A stretch of 64,000 nt of DNA, from NCBI GenBank assembly GCA_016858145.1, contig JAEHOE010000091.1:62001-126000 (forward strand), written 5' to 3'. The notes beneath the pieces are model-generated. The model was not told the origin of the DNA and did not search any database. It saw only the letters and a list, made by a program, of their open reading frames with translations. A program made the translations under genes and the position numbers. Shown here piece after piece: positions 24,328 through 36,800 of this stretch (position 1 is its first letter; each line of letters starts with the position of its first letter). The DNA is from Edaphochlamys debaryana (taxonomy: Eukaryota; Chlorophyta; Chlorophyceae; Chlamydomonadales).

Positions 24328-26606
24328 GCTGACAGGACTTCAGCGGGCGGCGGCAGCGGCAGGCGATGAGCAGAGGAGGGGCACGCATGCTCCCTAGGAA
24401 TGCCATGGATGGCCCGCTCTGGCGCGTGGCTAGCGGCTGACGCGTTCGGTCGCCAGAGACTGATGGCGCGAGGCAGAGGGCGCATCCGTGGGGGCTGGCA
24501 CTCAGGGGCGAAGCATGTACTCTATTTCCCTGGGGCCGCCCGGCTTAAGCAGAGACGCAGGCGGCTCCGGTGAGACGATGGGGCCATGAGGCTTGAAGGC
24601 CCCAAGCGGTGGGAAGGGTTGGAGGGGACGGAAGGGGGCGGGGCACGCGGCGCGCTCTGGCAGCCCAGGGCGGCGATGCATCGCTCGGAGGAGGGGGAGG
24701 GGGAGGGAGGTTTCCTAGGAACTCGATGTCTTTCAGTTGCGCCCAAGTTATGTGGAATGCGAGGACGGTGACGATATGATAAGGGGCGCTCGACGCAGGG
24801 CACTGAGCACTGAGCGACTGACTGCGGGGCCCCGTCAGCCGCCGGGGCGTGGCCCAAACACACGTATACCGCACGGTACCATTGAAGACGGCCTTTACTA
24901 TTCGATACGTTATGAGTTGAGTGCAGTTGCTTTGTTGTTACGGGCTGATGGAGTAAGATCCTGTACGCGAGACTCTGCGTCTGTTGGACGGCGCCCGAGG
25001 TGGTGCGTGCACGGGGTGCGCGCTTGAAGAACCTGGGCTGGCCACCAACCCATAACCGGCCCCTGACTCCCCTGGTTTTGGTTGTTTATGAACCACATAT
25101 GTGTCTGAGGACCTGACGTGTCAGTTTTGTTTGAGCGCCGTGGTTAGGCGCGACTTTGGCGGTTGGGTGTGTTCATGAGGTAGAGGGCAGAGCAGCCCCA
25201 AGGCTGGGGCAAGGCCGCGATTGGGGCCTGCTTACGACGGAGGAGGAGGTGTGTACAAATGAACGCACGTAACGTAACGGCGGTGTGGGCGCTCTTGAGC
25301 ATGAGAGGAGCGCATGTGGGGGTTTGCAGGTTTGCTGCAGCAAGGGGGCGACGGCACGGGGAGACATATTATGCACGGCCCCTTAATGTAGGCGGTGCAG
25401 GAGGGCACGCGGAGGTGAGGGCTGAGTGCGTGCCGTGAGCTGTGTGGGCATGGCGTCATGCGCATGGGCTGGGTGGGTGCGTGGCAAGGACGCATGTGTA
25501 AGGCGGCGGCTGGGCGTGCTGGTGCCCGGGAACTTCGTGCCGAGGCCTAGCGGACCCCCCTAGGCTCCTCCAAGCTCCCTGCTGGAGTGCCCGGTCCCAC
25601 GGCGTCACGTGCAGGCGGGCAGCTGAGAGGGGACTGGAGGGACTGCACTCGGCCCAGGGCTGGCGCCAGCAGGGTTGCACGATACCGGTACGGCAGCCCC
25701 ATCGACAGCAGCGCCTGAGGTTGGAGGCTCCCACAGTCACGTGCAGCCGGGCAGCTGACAGCGGCTGACAGGGGCGGAGGGCTGGAGGCCCCGAGCGGGG
25801 CCTCGCTGGGGCGGGCGCAGTGGCTCCAGGTCCAGGGGCAGGGTCCCCGACGAAGGGCGTGGATGACGAGAGGACAGCAGACACTCGATTTGCACAAGGC
25901 AGCCGTGCTCCTCCCGCCTGCTGCTCTGCCCACTCCCCTACCCCCATCGCCTGCCTACCGCACGCAGCCGCCGCGCCGACCTGCCCCCACTGCTGCCTGC
26001 GCTGCCCATGCCCCTCACTGTCGCTGTCGGCTGGCCTAGGGCGGCAGCCCAAATCTAGTCGGCTGGGCCGGCGGCTAATTCCGGATTTCCTCCGGATTAG
26101 CCGGCGCCAGCCGACTGTCCAGCCGACTAACCGACTCAGATAACAACACTGCCCGCTACTGCCTGCGTTGCCCGTGCCTCCTGCCCACGCCGCTACCAGT
26201 GCGGCCGCCCGCCCGCTCACTCGCACTCGTGCATCCGTGCGCCACGGGGCCACACGCCCCGTCATTAGTAATGTCACAACGTTGCTGCCGCCAGCCGGCA
26301 CTCCACGGGCCCAAGCCGGGCCCAATGCCCCGTGCATCCCTGCGACCTCCTGCGCCATGCAGAGTCCCCGCCCCCCCCGCCCCCCACCCAGTACCGATCT
26401 CCCCCCCTCTGCCCGGGCCTGCCTCGGTCCCCCTCTTCTCCTCCTGCGCAAACCCTGCCCCCCCAAGCCCACCTGCTCACCGCCAAGCGCCCCCGTCCCA
26501 CACCCGTCCCACCCCGAATGCACGCCTTGCCGCCGCCTCCTTTCCTCCTCCGTCGGAGCTCCCCCTCCAGCCCCCTCCAGCCCCCGCGCCCCCCGGCCCC
26601 TGCCCC
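24328..26606. other. Intergenic region between convergent genes
   Basis: This 2.3 kb is the shared 3' flank of the small TM gene and the glycosidase. It contains a strong inverted repeat at 26058-26115 and two similar blocks around 25600-25630 and 25740-25770 (both containing CACGTGCAG and GGGCAGCTGA). No gene is apparent. Confidence 0.5.
26058..26115. repeat. Near-perfect inverted repeat (hairpin or MITE-like remnant)
   Basis: The left arm GTCGGCTGGGCCGGCGGCTA (26058 on) pairs with the right arm ending CCAGCCGAC at 26115. The arms are about 25-28 bases with only small gaps and a four-base loop region at 26086-26089. A further partial arm, AGCCGACTAACCGACT, follows at 26121. It lies in intergenic DNA, so it could be a small foldback element or a strong 3'-end hairpin. 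Confidence 0.75.
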
Positions 26607-29600
26607 TCACCGCAGCAGCGGCGGCCGCGGCAGCCCCTCCCAGGGGTTGGACAGCACCTTGAGGTCCAGACCCCGGGAGTGGTTGGTGGGCAGGCGCAGG
26701 ACCTGACAGGGGGGGAGGGGAGCGAGGGAGGGAGGGGTTGGGGACGAGGGCGGGATGAGCGGGCGGCTTGGTGGGTTAGGGGGCGGAGGGGAGCAGCTGT
26801 GGCTTGGTTGGTAAGAGGGCGGAGGGGAGCAGCAGTGGCTGGGGTGGCGCCACTCTGTACGGCCGGTACGACCACCCTGCCGCCACGCACCCCCTCTCAC
26901 CCGCACCTCCTCCCCCCCTCAACCCCCGTCACCCCCCCTAGCCCTCCCCCCCCACCTGGTGCGGCACCCGCTGCAGCGCCGCCTTGGCCCCCCAGTAGGC
27001 CTCCGCCTCCGCCCCGCCCCACAGCAGCAGCGGCTCCACGAACACGGCAGAGTCAAACGTGTCTGGGGGGGGGGGAGGGGGGGTTGAGGGGTGTTGGGTG
27101 CAGCTGAGCTGAGCTGCCGGGAGTAGATACGGGCCATCTTCCATGCCGCTTGCCATGACAACATCACTCCCCTATGCTCCCCTTTCCAACGTGCCTTCCC
27201 CTCCCCCCCTCCGCCCCCCGCACCCATGTCCGCCAGGAACCGCTCCAGCTCCACGTACACCGCCGCCTCCGCCCCGCAGCCCCGGGCGGTCACGTTCTCG
27301 GCAATGGCCTCCACGAAGTCGTGGAGCGGGTCCTGGGGGGGGAGGGGGCCCGGAGGGGGGTGCCGGGGCGTGTGTGTTCAGGGCTGCTCGTGTAAGCCGC
27401 CGGGGCGTGGGACCGTGGGTGTGTATGGGGCGTGCCGCGTGAGGCCCACTGAGTCTCCTCCACTCCGTCTGCAGAGGCCGCTAGCAGCGCTCCCCTCTCC
27501 CTCCCTTGTCACACACACAAACCCAAGTCCCCCCCCCTCCCACCTGCGCCTCCGCCTCCCTCTGCAGCCCCCACCAGCCGATGCACGACTGCAGCGGCAG
27601 GAACACGCCCACGCGCTCCGTGGCGGGGCAGGGGGGGTGGGGCAGGATGGCCTGACAGGGGTGGAGGGGAGGGGGAGGGGGGGCGGACACAGGGGGTTCA
27701 GGGCGGGTGAAGGACGGGGGCGAGCGCAACAGGTGGCGGGGCAGCCCTTAACAGCCCTAACAAGATGCTGTCGACCCCAGCCCACACGAGGTCCCCTCCT
27801 TGGCTCCCTCCCTTCCCTTCCCCCCGGCCCCTCCCCGGTCTTGCCTCGGTGAGCGACGCGTTCATCTCCACGCGGTTGATCCAATTAGTAATGCCCATGT
27901 TGGCGGCGCCGGCAATCAGGGCGTCCTTGTAGCCTAGTGGGGGGGGAGGAAGGGGGCGGGAGGTCAGGGGCAGGGGCCTAGGCCATGGGAGCGGAGCGGC
28001 GGGTGCAAAGTTCCGAAGTCCCGGCTCAAGGCGCTGAACCCCCTCAACCTCACCCCTCCCCAGCCCCCCTGCCCCCCCCCCACCCTTCCCCCTTGCACCT
28101 CCTCAGCCCCCCTGCCCCCCACACCCTTTCCCCTAAATCCCAACCCCAAACCCCCTCCCCCCCCACCCTCCACGATGAAGGCCCGGTCGTTGAACCGCTC
28201 CATGGCCGCCTCGAAGTACACGGGCTTGCCGTACGCCTGGGCGGCGCCCACGTACAGCCGCAGCTTGAGCGTGTGCTTCACGGCGGTCCTGGGGGGGGGC
28301 GGTAGCGGGGTGGGGGGGATGACGTGCGGAAGCAACGGCGAGGCGGCTCCCGCACAGCGATCGGACTGTCACTGCGACTGCACCGCTAGGCCCCCGCACC
28401 CCGACCACCCCAGCCCCCGCACACCTGTACGACGTACGGAAGTTGCTGTCCATGATGACAAAGTCTGAGGGGCGGCACGTAGGGGGTGGGTGGAGGGCGG
28501 CGGTTGAATCATGAGGGGCGTTCGGCTGCGGGGGGAGCGGGGGGCCTCTGCCCCCCCGCCTGCTCCCATCCAGTCCTCCACGGTCCCCTGCCGCCTCCCT
28601 CCCGACGACCCCACACGGCCCCCCTTTGCTGTAGCCCGACCCACAAACCCCCTGTGCCTGCAGCCGCGCCAGCCCCCAGCCCCGACCCCGACCCACATCG
28701 CCGCCCGTGCACCCCATCGCAGCCCCGCTCCCCTCTCCCTCAACCTTCCCTACTCCCCTCGCTTAAACCCGCCCCCCCACCCGTGTGCTCGCTGGCCGCT
28801 ATGCGGGGGAACATGCCGGCGGCGTAGATGGCGTCAAGCACAGAGAAGAACTGGGCACGTGGGGGGAGGGGGGGTAAAGGGGGAAGGAGGGGTTTGACGC
28901 TGATCCGGGTCGTGTCGCCTGCGCCACAGACACTTAGCTAAGGAGTGAGGGGCGCGATGGGTAACCGCAGCCCTTGGGCCCTCCTTCCGAACCGCCCGTT
29001 CGCCCGGGCCCCTCCCCTCTCCCCCCCTGTCAGGTCCCCTCCCCTCACCCCCCCCCACCTCCGGGAAGTGGTGGTAGCACTGCAGCCCCGCCGCCTTCAC
29101 CACGGCGCAGGCGCGGTTGAAGGTGTCGGCGCCCCACTCCTCGCGGAACCGCATCCAGTCCCAGTAGCTGGGGGGGGGGGGAGGATGGGGCGGGGGGGAA
29201 GGGGGGGAAGCGGATGAGGGCGGGCTGGGGCTGGGCTCCAGCCTACGCTGAGCGCCGTCCCCCCCTTACGCGAGCAAGCCCAGCAGCTAACGGGTTCCCT
29301 CGGCTGACGCTCCCCCCCCCCCACACACACACACCCGAGCCCCGCCCCCCCCCCACCTGGCGCTCTCGTCGAAGCCCATCCGCGCCCCCGCGTGCAGCAC
29401 GGGCGGCCGCACGTCCTTCCACGACCCGAACGCGGAGCCCCAGCGGGAGTTGAGCGCGGCGACCTGGGGGGGAGGGGGCGGAGGGGGGGGGGAGAGGATG
29501 GTGGGGGAGTTAGGCGGGCAGGCATTTGAAGGGAGGAAGGGGCGGCAGGGGTCGCGACAGCGGCGCAAGCGTTCCCTGCCCTGGCCTGGCACGGAGCGAA

Positions 29601-32600
29601 CCCGCGTCACAGCCCCCCCCCCTGGACACCCCTGCCGGCATCCCACGGTCCCGCCCTCCAATCCCCCCCGTGGCGCCCTTACCCTCACCACCGCTGCCCG
29701 CCACGCCCCTCGCCAGGCCCCGCCTCCCTCTCTTGCCCACACGCCCCCACCCCCCTCGCCCCCTCCGCGCTCCGCCCCTCTCACAGTGGGGATTCCGCTG
29801 CGAAGCCTGCGGGCATGAGCGTCCGTAGGTAAGGGGGCGGGGGGAGGGGTGGGGTCAGGAGGAGGGGCAAAGGGAGAGGCCAGGGGAAGGGGCCAGCAGG
29901 CGTCCTGCGTCATGCCAGGAAGGGGGGTCAGCGCCCGGCTGTGAGGCCCGGCGGCACGGGTCTCCAAGGCCCGAGGACGGCGGGAAGCACTCCGCACCGA
30001 AGCACATGCAGCCACACCCCACCCGCAGCGCGCCCACAGGCCCCGGACTGCAACCCACCTCCCGGCCGAAGCCCTTTGCGGCCTCCTGAACCCCGCCACC
30101 AGACCGTCCGTCAGCTCCCATCGCGCACCACATGCCCCCCGCCCTCAGCCATCACCCACCAGGTCTGGAATGCAGCGACCGCGTAAGGGGAGTAGTCCTG
30201 GAAGAGGTCGTACTCCTGCGGGGGGGGGGGGCAGAAGGGTTACAAGGGTGGAGGTCAGGAGGAGGAAGTGGGGTGGCTTGGGGCCCCAGGCGGCGCCCAG
30301 CAGGCAGCAGCTGTCTCCCGGGGTGCAAGCTCCCCAGCCCCTCTGCCCCTCCCCCTTCCGGTCCCCAGGGGCCGTGGAGGACCTGCCTGCGTGTACTTGG
30401 CCTCGTACTCCTGGAGAGCCCGTGCGGGGGTGGGGGAAGGGGGAGGGGGGCGTGCAGAAACGGATGTTAGACAGGCGGGATTGTGCACAGCGTCGCCTGA
30501 CCCCCCCCTCCGCCCCCTGGTGTACTGCCCCTTTGCCAGCTCCCCTCCCCTTTCCCCCTCCACCTTCCCCCTCTCCCCCCTCCGACTTCCCCCTCTCCCC
30601 CCTCCACCTTCCCCCTCTCCCCCCTCCACCTTCCCCCCTCTCCCCCCTCCACCTTCCCCCTCTCCCCCCTCCACCTTCCCCCTCTCCCCCCTCCACCTTC
30701 CCCCTCTCCCCCCTCCACCTTCCCCCTCTCCCCCCTCCACCTTCCCCCTCTCCCCCCTCCACCTTCCCCCTCTCCCCCCTCCACCTTCCCCCTCTCCCCC
30801 CTCCACCTTCCCCCTCTCCCCCCTCCACCTTCCCCCTCTCCCCCCTCCACCTTCCCCCTCTCCCCCCCTCCACCTTCCCCCTCTCCCCCCTCCACCTTCC
30901 CCCTCTCCCCCCTCCACCTTCCCCCTCTCCCCCCTCCACCTTCCCCCTCTCCCCCCTCCACCTTCCCCCTCTCCCCCCTCCACCTTCCCCCTCTCCCCCC
31001 TCCACCTTCCCCCTCTCCCCCCTCCACCTTCCCCCTCTCCCCCCTCCACCTTCCCCCCGCCCCTTTCCCCCTCCCCCCCAAAGGACCCACGTTGTTGTAC
31101 ACGGGCTGTATGGCCACCGCGCAGCCCGAGTAGGTCCCCGCCAGGTGCCGGGCCACCACGTCCAGGAAGGCCAGGCCGCGCTGAGGGGGGGGGTAGGAGG
31201 GGGGGGTGAAGGGGAGGGGAAGGGCGTGATGAAGGAGTGCCGAGGCATCGAGGGGGGTGTGGGAGAGCCTAAGGAGTAAGGGCAGAGTGGGCGGGGACAC
31301 GGCGCGGACCGGGTCTGGGCGGGTGCAGGCGGCGGGCACCACAGCTTTGCATGTGGATCGGCCGGGGTGAGGGCCCCCGGCCCTGGCCCCGCCTGAGAGC
31401 GCAGCCGTCCCCTTGCTCCGACCGCTCCTGGTTGCTCGCATAAGGCTCCCGACCTTGGTCCCTGGCTCGTGGCGCGCGGACTATCTTCCTCGTGCCCCCC
31501 TTCGCCCTCGTACCTGCCCCCATCCCGCCGTGCCTACCCCGCCTCCCGTCTCCTGCCCCAACCCCCTCCCCCTTCCCCCCCTTCCCCCCCACCTTGATCC
31601 CCAGCTCGTGGAACCACGAGATGTGGCCCGTGTACAGCCGCCCCGAGGCGTCCGAGGGGGACGAGTCGGGGAAGCGGTCGCGCACCCAGCCGGGGGGGCG
31701 CAGCAGGTCAACCACCATCATCACCTGGGGGGGGGGCAGAGGGGTTTGGGGGGAGAGGGGTCGGGGGGCAGGGGGAGGGAAGTGGTGAGGGCGAGGGCGG
31801 GCGTGGGTTGAGGAGGGAGGGGGAGCACACATCCTCGCAACCGGGCTGCCGTGCGCCCCCCCCCGCTCTCAACAAAAGTCACGGAAGTTGAACCGGCGCT
31901 CGAGCAACCTTGCCGCCTGGGGCCTTGCCCGAGAGCCGGCTCACACGCGCACGCACACCCTGCAGCAGGAGCTGCTCGAGCGTGAGCAGCCGTGCGCACA
32001 CCCTAGCGTCAGCCGTGCGCATACCCTCCGGCCCACCCGTCATGAACACCCTCACGCCCTCCAGCCCTCGCGTCCTCCCCCTGACCCGCCCCCCCCCCCA
32101 GACACACACCCGCAGCTTGGTTGTTGAGCACACGGTCCCCACGAGCTGGTCCAGGTAGTCGATGCGGGTGGAGTTCTCGGCGGGCTGCATGTCGTTCCAG
32201 CTGGGGGGGGGGGGAGCGGGTTCGGGGTTGGGGAGCGGGTTCGGGGGTGGGGGGGCGGGGCGCGGGAACCGGTTGAGGTGGGTGGGGGTCAGGCAGGGGA
32301 GAGCGTGGGTGCTGTTGCGCGGGGCTAGGGCCAGGGTGCCTCAGGTGGGGAGGGGGAGCAGGGCGCGAGGAAAGATGGCACAGACCCCCCCCCCCCGGGA
32401 GGGAAAGCGGGGCTACCGCCCGCGCCAAGCCTGCACGCACCCTATGGAGAACATGACTGTCTTGATCTTGGCCGACTCCAGGGCCGCCAGCGCCGCCTTC
32501 AGCTTGTCCAGGCCCTTAGTGATGTCCACCTGGTGCTCGGCCTGGGGGCAGGGGTGGGCAGGGAGGGAAAGGGAGGGGAAGGGGGGAGGCGAGGAGGGTG

Positions 32601-33027
32601 GGCTGGGGCGGAGCGGGCCGGTGCGAGGGCGGGGGGCGGCCGGGGTTGCCGAGTTTGAGCGCGGGGTTTGGAGGGAAGACAGCCAGGTAGGGCCACTTGC
32701 CGCATTCGGGGGCGCGCCTGCGCCTAACAGGTGTTGTTAGGCCGTAGAGGCGTTTGCGCACCCGCACGAGCTCACCTTGAGCTCCGTCTCCCAGATCGTC
32801 GCGAACGTGTCCATTACCGCGCTTTTGCGCACAGGAGGCCGTTTAATCTTTCCCGGTGCGCTTATCCGTTGGAGCAATGAGGTTGCGCCTTGGCGCGCTC
32901 CCGTCGCGTCGTAGGAGCCCCCGGCATCGAGCACAATGAGGACGGCCGCTGAGAGCAAGAGGAACACCGACGATACGAGGATGCATAGACGCGTGCGTCG
33001 ACTCCCAGGAACGTTTCGGGCGGCCAT
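26607..33027 (-). CDS. Type II membrane glycosidase resembling GH42 (TIM-barrel)
   Basis: Exons: 33027-32776, 32541-32441, 32200-32110, 31724-31593, 31180-31091, 30410-30387, 30215-30160, 29806-29785, 29463-29357, 29167-29059, 28850-28781, 28464-28425, 28288-28167, 27933-27845, 27651-27544, 27332-27224, 27062-26956, 26702-26607. They total 1,725 nt, 574 residues plus TGA. Residues 14-33 form a signal anchor (LCILVSSVFLLLSAAVLIVL), implying Golgi or secretory topology. The lumenal part reads like a beta-galactosidase-type barrel: SIGWNDMQP, then QPVYNNEYE (candidate acid/base Glu at about 223), DYSPYAVAAFQTWL, ALNSRWGSAF and KPVYFEAA (candidate nucleophile Glu at about 391). Substrate is unknown; galactose-containing wall glycans are a reasonable guess. 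Two introns use GC donors (30386, 27844). The final CGG TGA also resembles a donor, so a further exon is not excluded. Confidence 0.83.
30557..31056. repeat. 22-bp minisatellite, 23 copies, inside an intron
   Basis: Plus-strand unit CTCCACCTTCCCCCTCTCCC plus two more C bases; 23 copies of the CCACCTT core by direct count. One variant copy reads CCGACTT, and two have an extra C. It fills most of the intron between glycosidase exons 31180-31091 and 30410-30387. The units are nearly identical, suggesting recent expansion. The sense strand is purine-only apart from one T per unit, so it may adopt triplex or G-quadruplex forms. Confidence 0.95.
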
Positions 33028-33823
33028 GGTAACGCGGACGCAGTGGCGGGGAACCAGTGGCGGAACTAGAACTGTTTGTGCGCGCTCGAATTGGCCGTTA
33101 GGCAGTAGCTCCTGCGGGCCGGCTGCTGTACAGATGGCACGCAGTGCCCCTGGACCCTTTCCCCCGCCCCGCCCCAAGAGCTTAGCTTACAGAGCAAGGC
33201 ACCTGTGGGCGCTTTGGTGGGGCGGGCCTGGAAGATGCCAAGCCCTGCCAAGCTGGCATGCCCGGCTTGCGAGGGACCTTCCATGCCCCTAGGCAGTGCC
33301 CTGCGGGACTCCAGGCGCCCGAGGGTGCCCTATAATTCTCAGGTACGTCGAGTGGGCAGCTTGGCGTGGGCATCGCGGTCGGGGGCCCCCCTTCAGTGGA
33401 GGGGGACGCCCCAGAAGGTAGGACAGCCCGTTGCGCGCGAACCCGAGGCAGGACAGGATGCGTGGCCGCGAGCGGGTATCAATATGTGCCAGTTGCTCTG
33501 ATCTGTGATCTGAGAGCTGCAGGGCGGGGGTGGCTGGGGGGCGGTGGTGCAGGGCGGCGCGGGGCGGCGGGGTGCAACGGGGCGGGAGAGCGCGCGGGCT
33601 GGGGCTGTTGCTGCATCGGGCTGGATGCAGCGGTGCCGTGCCATCACATATATAGCCAGCTTTGAATTCGGTTTCACATACAGCAAGTGATTACACCTAT
33701 CTATTCTCTACATAGAAGGAGCCTCTTAGCAAGAGGGGGGCCACTGCGCTCGAGCCGAACCCAAGTTGAACGCGCAATCGACCGCCAACACAACTTAAAC
33801 GCCCGCCCATAGGTCAGCCGACC
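33028..33823. promoter_or_regulatory. Shared head-to-head promoter region (glycosidase / glycosyltransferase fusion)
   Basis: The start codons of the two divergent Golgi-type genes are 796 bases apart, so both promoters must lie here or overlap the 5'-UTRs. The right part is the most AT-rich DNA nearby and holds ATATATAG at 33648-33655, a reasonable TATA box about 170 bases before the plus-strand start. No equivalent is evident for the minus-strand gene. Confidence 0.6.
33648..33655 (+). promoter_or_regulatory. TATA-like element
   Basis: ATATATAG in GC-rich surroundings, 169 bases upstream of the ATG at 33824. Position and sequence fit a TATA box for the glycosyltransferase gene; there is no direct proof. 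Confidence 0.45.
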
Positions 33824-36800
33824 ATGGGCCGCTCGCGAGAGGCTGTAGGTCATCGACGCGTGGTGCGAGAGGCGCTGCCGCGGACAGGGCGGGATGCTCG
33901 CCGAAGCACTTCGGCAACGGGGAGATGGCCCACCGCGCACCCGCTGGTGCACAAGGCGCTTTCTTTCTGCAACTCGAAGCGCGTGGGGCTGCTCGCCTGC
34001 GCGCTAGTGCTCGTCGTCGTTGTGCTCGCATGGCCCCGAGGCGGGCATCCCGCGCCCCGAACGGTGGCGCGTAGCATGACCGCCCGCCCCGTCACCCAGC
34101 GAGGCGGTGCTGTCGCCAAGCCTACGGGCTCAGTAGCTGAGGACCTGCGTGCGCTGGTCGGCCAAGGAGTGGACAGGTGACTGTCTGACATGCGGGCAGG
34201 GTCCGACACGCTCAAAAACCCGTCTCTCCGCCTTCCCGGCCCCGTTGCTGACACCCCCTTCCCGACCCTCCCTCTTCCTCTTCACCCCCTGCCTTCGCCA
34301 GCCTCGTAGCAGCTATGCGCAACACCCACATCCCGGGGATCGAACCGGGCGCCGTGACCCCCAGCGGTATTGCGCCCACGCAACGCACGCTGCGCTTCGA
34401 GGTCTGCAACGGCTTTGCCAACCAGCGCCTGTCGGTGGTGTACGGCATCATGCTCGCGGTCCGCCTCAATCGCGTGCCCGTGCTGCCGGTGCTGGTGCGC
34501 GACGGCATCCAGCGCACCGACGCCGCCGTCACCGCCAACGGCGACCGCGCCGTCTCCTTCGACCAGGTGAGCCCTGCCCCCCTCGCTCTGCCCCGTTCCC
34601 CACTCACCTCCTCCACGCCCTCGCTGGCGCTCCATGCCCCAGCCCTCCCCATCTTCTCGACCCTTCCTCCACCTGAACTCCCTCCACCCACCCACCCCCC
34701 AGGTCTACGACGCCGCCTACTTCCTGTCCGAGATGGCCAAGTCCGGCGTGCGCGTGCTGCCGCCCGAGGAGGCGCCCCTCTTCTCGGTCTACAACGTGGT
34801 GGCGCTGGGGTCGCTCAACGGCGCCAACATGACGGCCTCGCTGCAGAAGTACGACGACGTGGCCAACCTGGCCATTGACTGCCCGCTCTTCAAGCTGGCG
34901 CCCGCGGAGATGGACCCCGTGCAGGACGAGCCCATCATCTGGGTGAGCGGGCGCACGGGGGGGGGGGCGGCACCAGGGCAGGGGGGGAAGCCTCAGGGGT
35001 GTGGGAGGTTGAGGGAGGTTGAGCGAGGTGGGAAGGGGAGCCTGAACTAAGGCCTTGTGGCTTGTGGGTTGGCTGGAGAGAGGCTTGCAGGTCAAGGGCT
35101 GCGCCACAGGGCCTCAGCCCGCGCTTCGCACCCACCTCACCCGCCTCACCCCTCCCCGCAGGCCATCCTGGACGCCATGCGCCCCGCCCCGCACGTGCGC
35201 AAGCACGTGGAGTCGTTCCAGGCCGCCATCCGCCGCTTCGGCGGCAGCGACGGCAAGCCCGCGCCCAAGTACAACTTCCTGCACCTGCGCATGGAGAACG
35301 ACTGGGTGGAGCACTGCAAGGTGTGTGCAGGCGGAGGGGGCAGGGGCAAATGGTTGAGGGGCTGGGCATGGAGCCTGCCGGGCCCAGTTCATGGGGGGCC
35401 TTGCGCGACGACATGCCCCCTGCCTTTGTCCCTCGTCTTTCCGCAACCCCTGTGCCCTGCACCCCCGCTCTCCCCTCCCCCCGCAGCGCTGGTCCTCCAT
35501 CCCCGACGGCGTGGTCCGCGACAACTGCTACAACAACACCGAGGAGATCGATGTGCAGCTGCGCCTCTTCGCCTTCAACACCCAGGTGCGTGGAGGGGCG
35601 GGGGCCGGAAGGGGGGGGTCTGGGTTGGGGCGGAGGAAAGCAAACTCGCCCGGGCGAAGTGGCAGTTGGCGGCATTGCCCCCAGTGCGTGCGTGCCTTTG
35701 CTTGGCTCAACCCCGACCCCACCCCCACCCCCAGGTGCCCCTCTACATTGCCTCCTTCTGGGATGACGTGGACCCCGTGCGCAAGCAGAAGGTCTTCGGG
35801 CGCCTGGCGGCAGCTGACTACAAGGTGGGGTTTGATGCCGGGGGCAGTGCCGAGGCAAAGCCTGGCGGTTGAGGACTTGGAGGAGGACAGCCAGGGGCGA
35901 GCCTGTGCTCACGGCACGGCGTTGCGACTCCTACAGCCCTCTCTGCCCCCCTCCAACTCCACCCCTTTCCCTCATCCCCCTCATCCCCCCCCCCTCGCCC
36001 CCTCTCTCCCCCCCCCAGGTGGTGACCTCTGACGACGTCTTCTCGGAGGAGCTCAAGGCCTCGGGCCGCGAGATGCGCGCGCTGGTGGAGTACTTTGTGG
36101 GCTTCGGCGCGGTGCGCTTCCTGGGCAACTCGGTGTCCACCTTCGCGGTGCTCAACATGCTGGAGCGCCGCCACCGCAACCTGTGGGCGGCCTACTACAA
36201 CGGCGGCAACCTGCCCATCGCCCCCTACCTGCCCGTGCACAAGCTGGCCTGGGTCTTCACCTACAACTCCTGGTCCGCCAAGTACGACTACATGCTCAAG
36301 GCGGCCGTCATGTGAGGCAGGGAGGGGGGCGGAGGCGAAGGGGGTCTGCGGGGACGGCTGCGGAGCTGAAAGCGTGATCGGGGCAAGATCCGAGTCCCGA
36401 AGCAGCGGGCTTGTGGGTTGAGGCGGCCACATCGCTTTGTCGGTACTCCGCCCTGACTCGTTATCCCCAACCTCCCAACGCCCCCGCCCCCCCAGCTCCG
36501 CCAACTCGTTCAACACGCTGCGCCCCTTCTGCATCTTCGACGGCAACGTCTCCTCGCCCATCGGCCGCTGGCTGGCGGAGCAGAACGTGACGCTCATCGT
36601 TCACGTGCCCACCTGGCGCCAGGAGCTCATCGCCAAGGCGCAGGCGCGCATGAAGGCGAGCAGGGAGGGGGGGGGTTGTGGATGGGGGCTTGGAGGGGAT
36701 CGGCCTGCAGGGAAGGAGCGGACGAGGGATCGTCAGCGGGGCAGGGCCCCATGTGGGTCGATGTGGGTCGGCGGCTGCCCGCCAGGCCTCTCCGACCCAA

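Noticed and set aside
30170..31279. Long plus-strand and minus-strand open frames of PSTFPLSPLHL-type or [13 protein letters not shown] repeats
   Set aside because: They are readings of the 22-bp intronic minisatellite; 22 is not a multiple of three, so all frames look repetitive, and flanking catalytic exons of the glycosidase prove that it is an intron.
33028..33177. Upstream in-frame ATG at 33177 for the glycosidase
   Set aside because: It would put about 50 polar residues before the signal anchor; starting at 33027 gives a typical short cytosolic tail followed by the membrane segment.
34318..34400. tRNA-like T-arm string (GGTTCGATCCCCGGG on the minus strand)
   Set aside because: No matching acceptor stem, D-arm or anticodon arm can be drawn, and the bases encode an in-frame part of the glycosyltransferase fusion.
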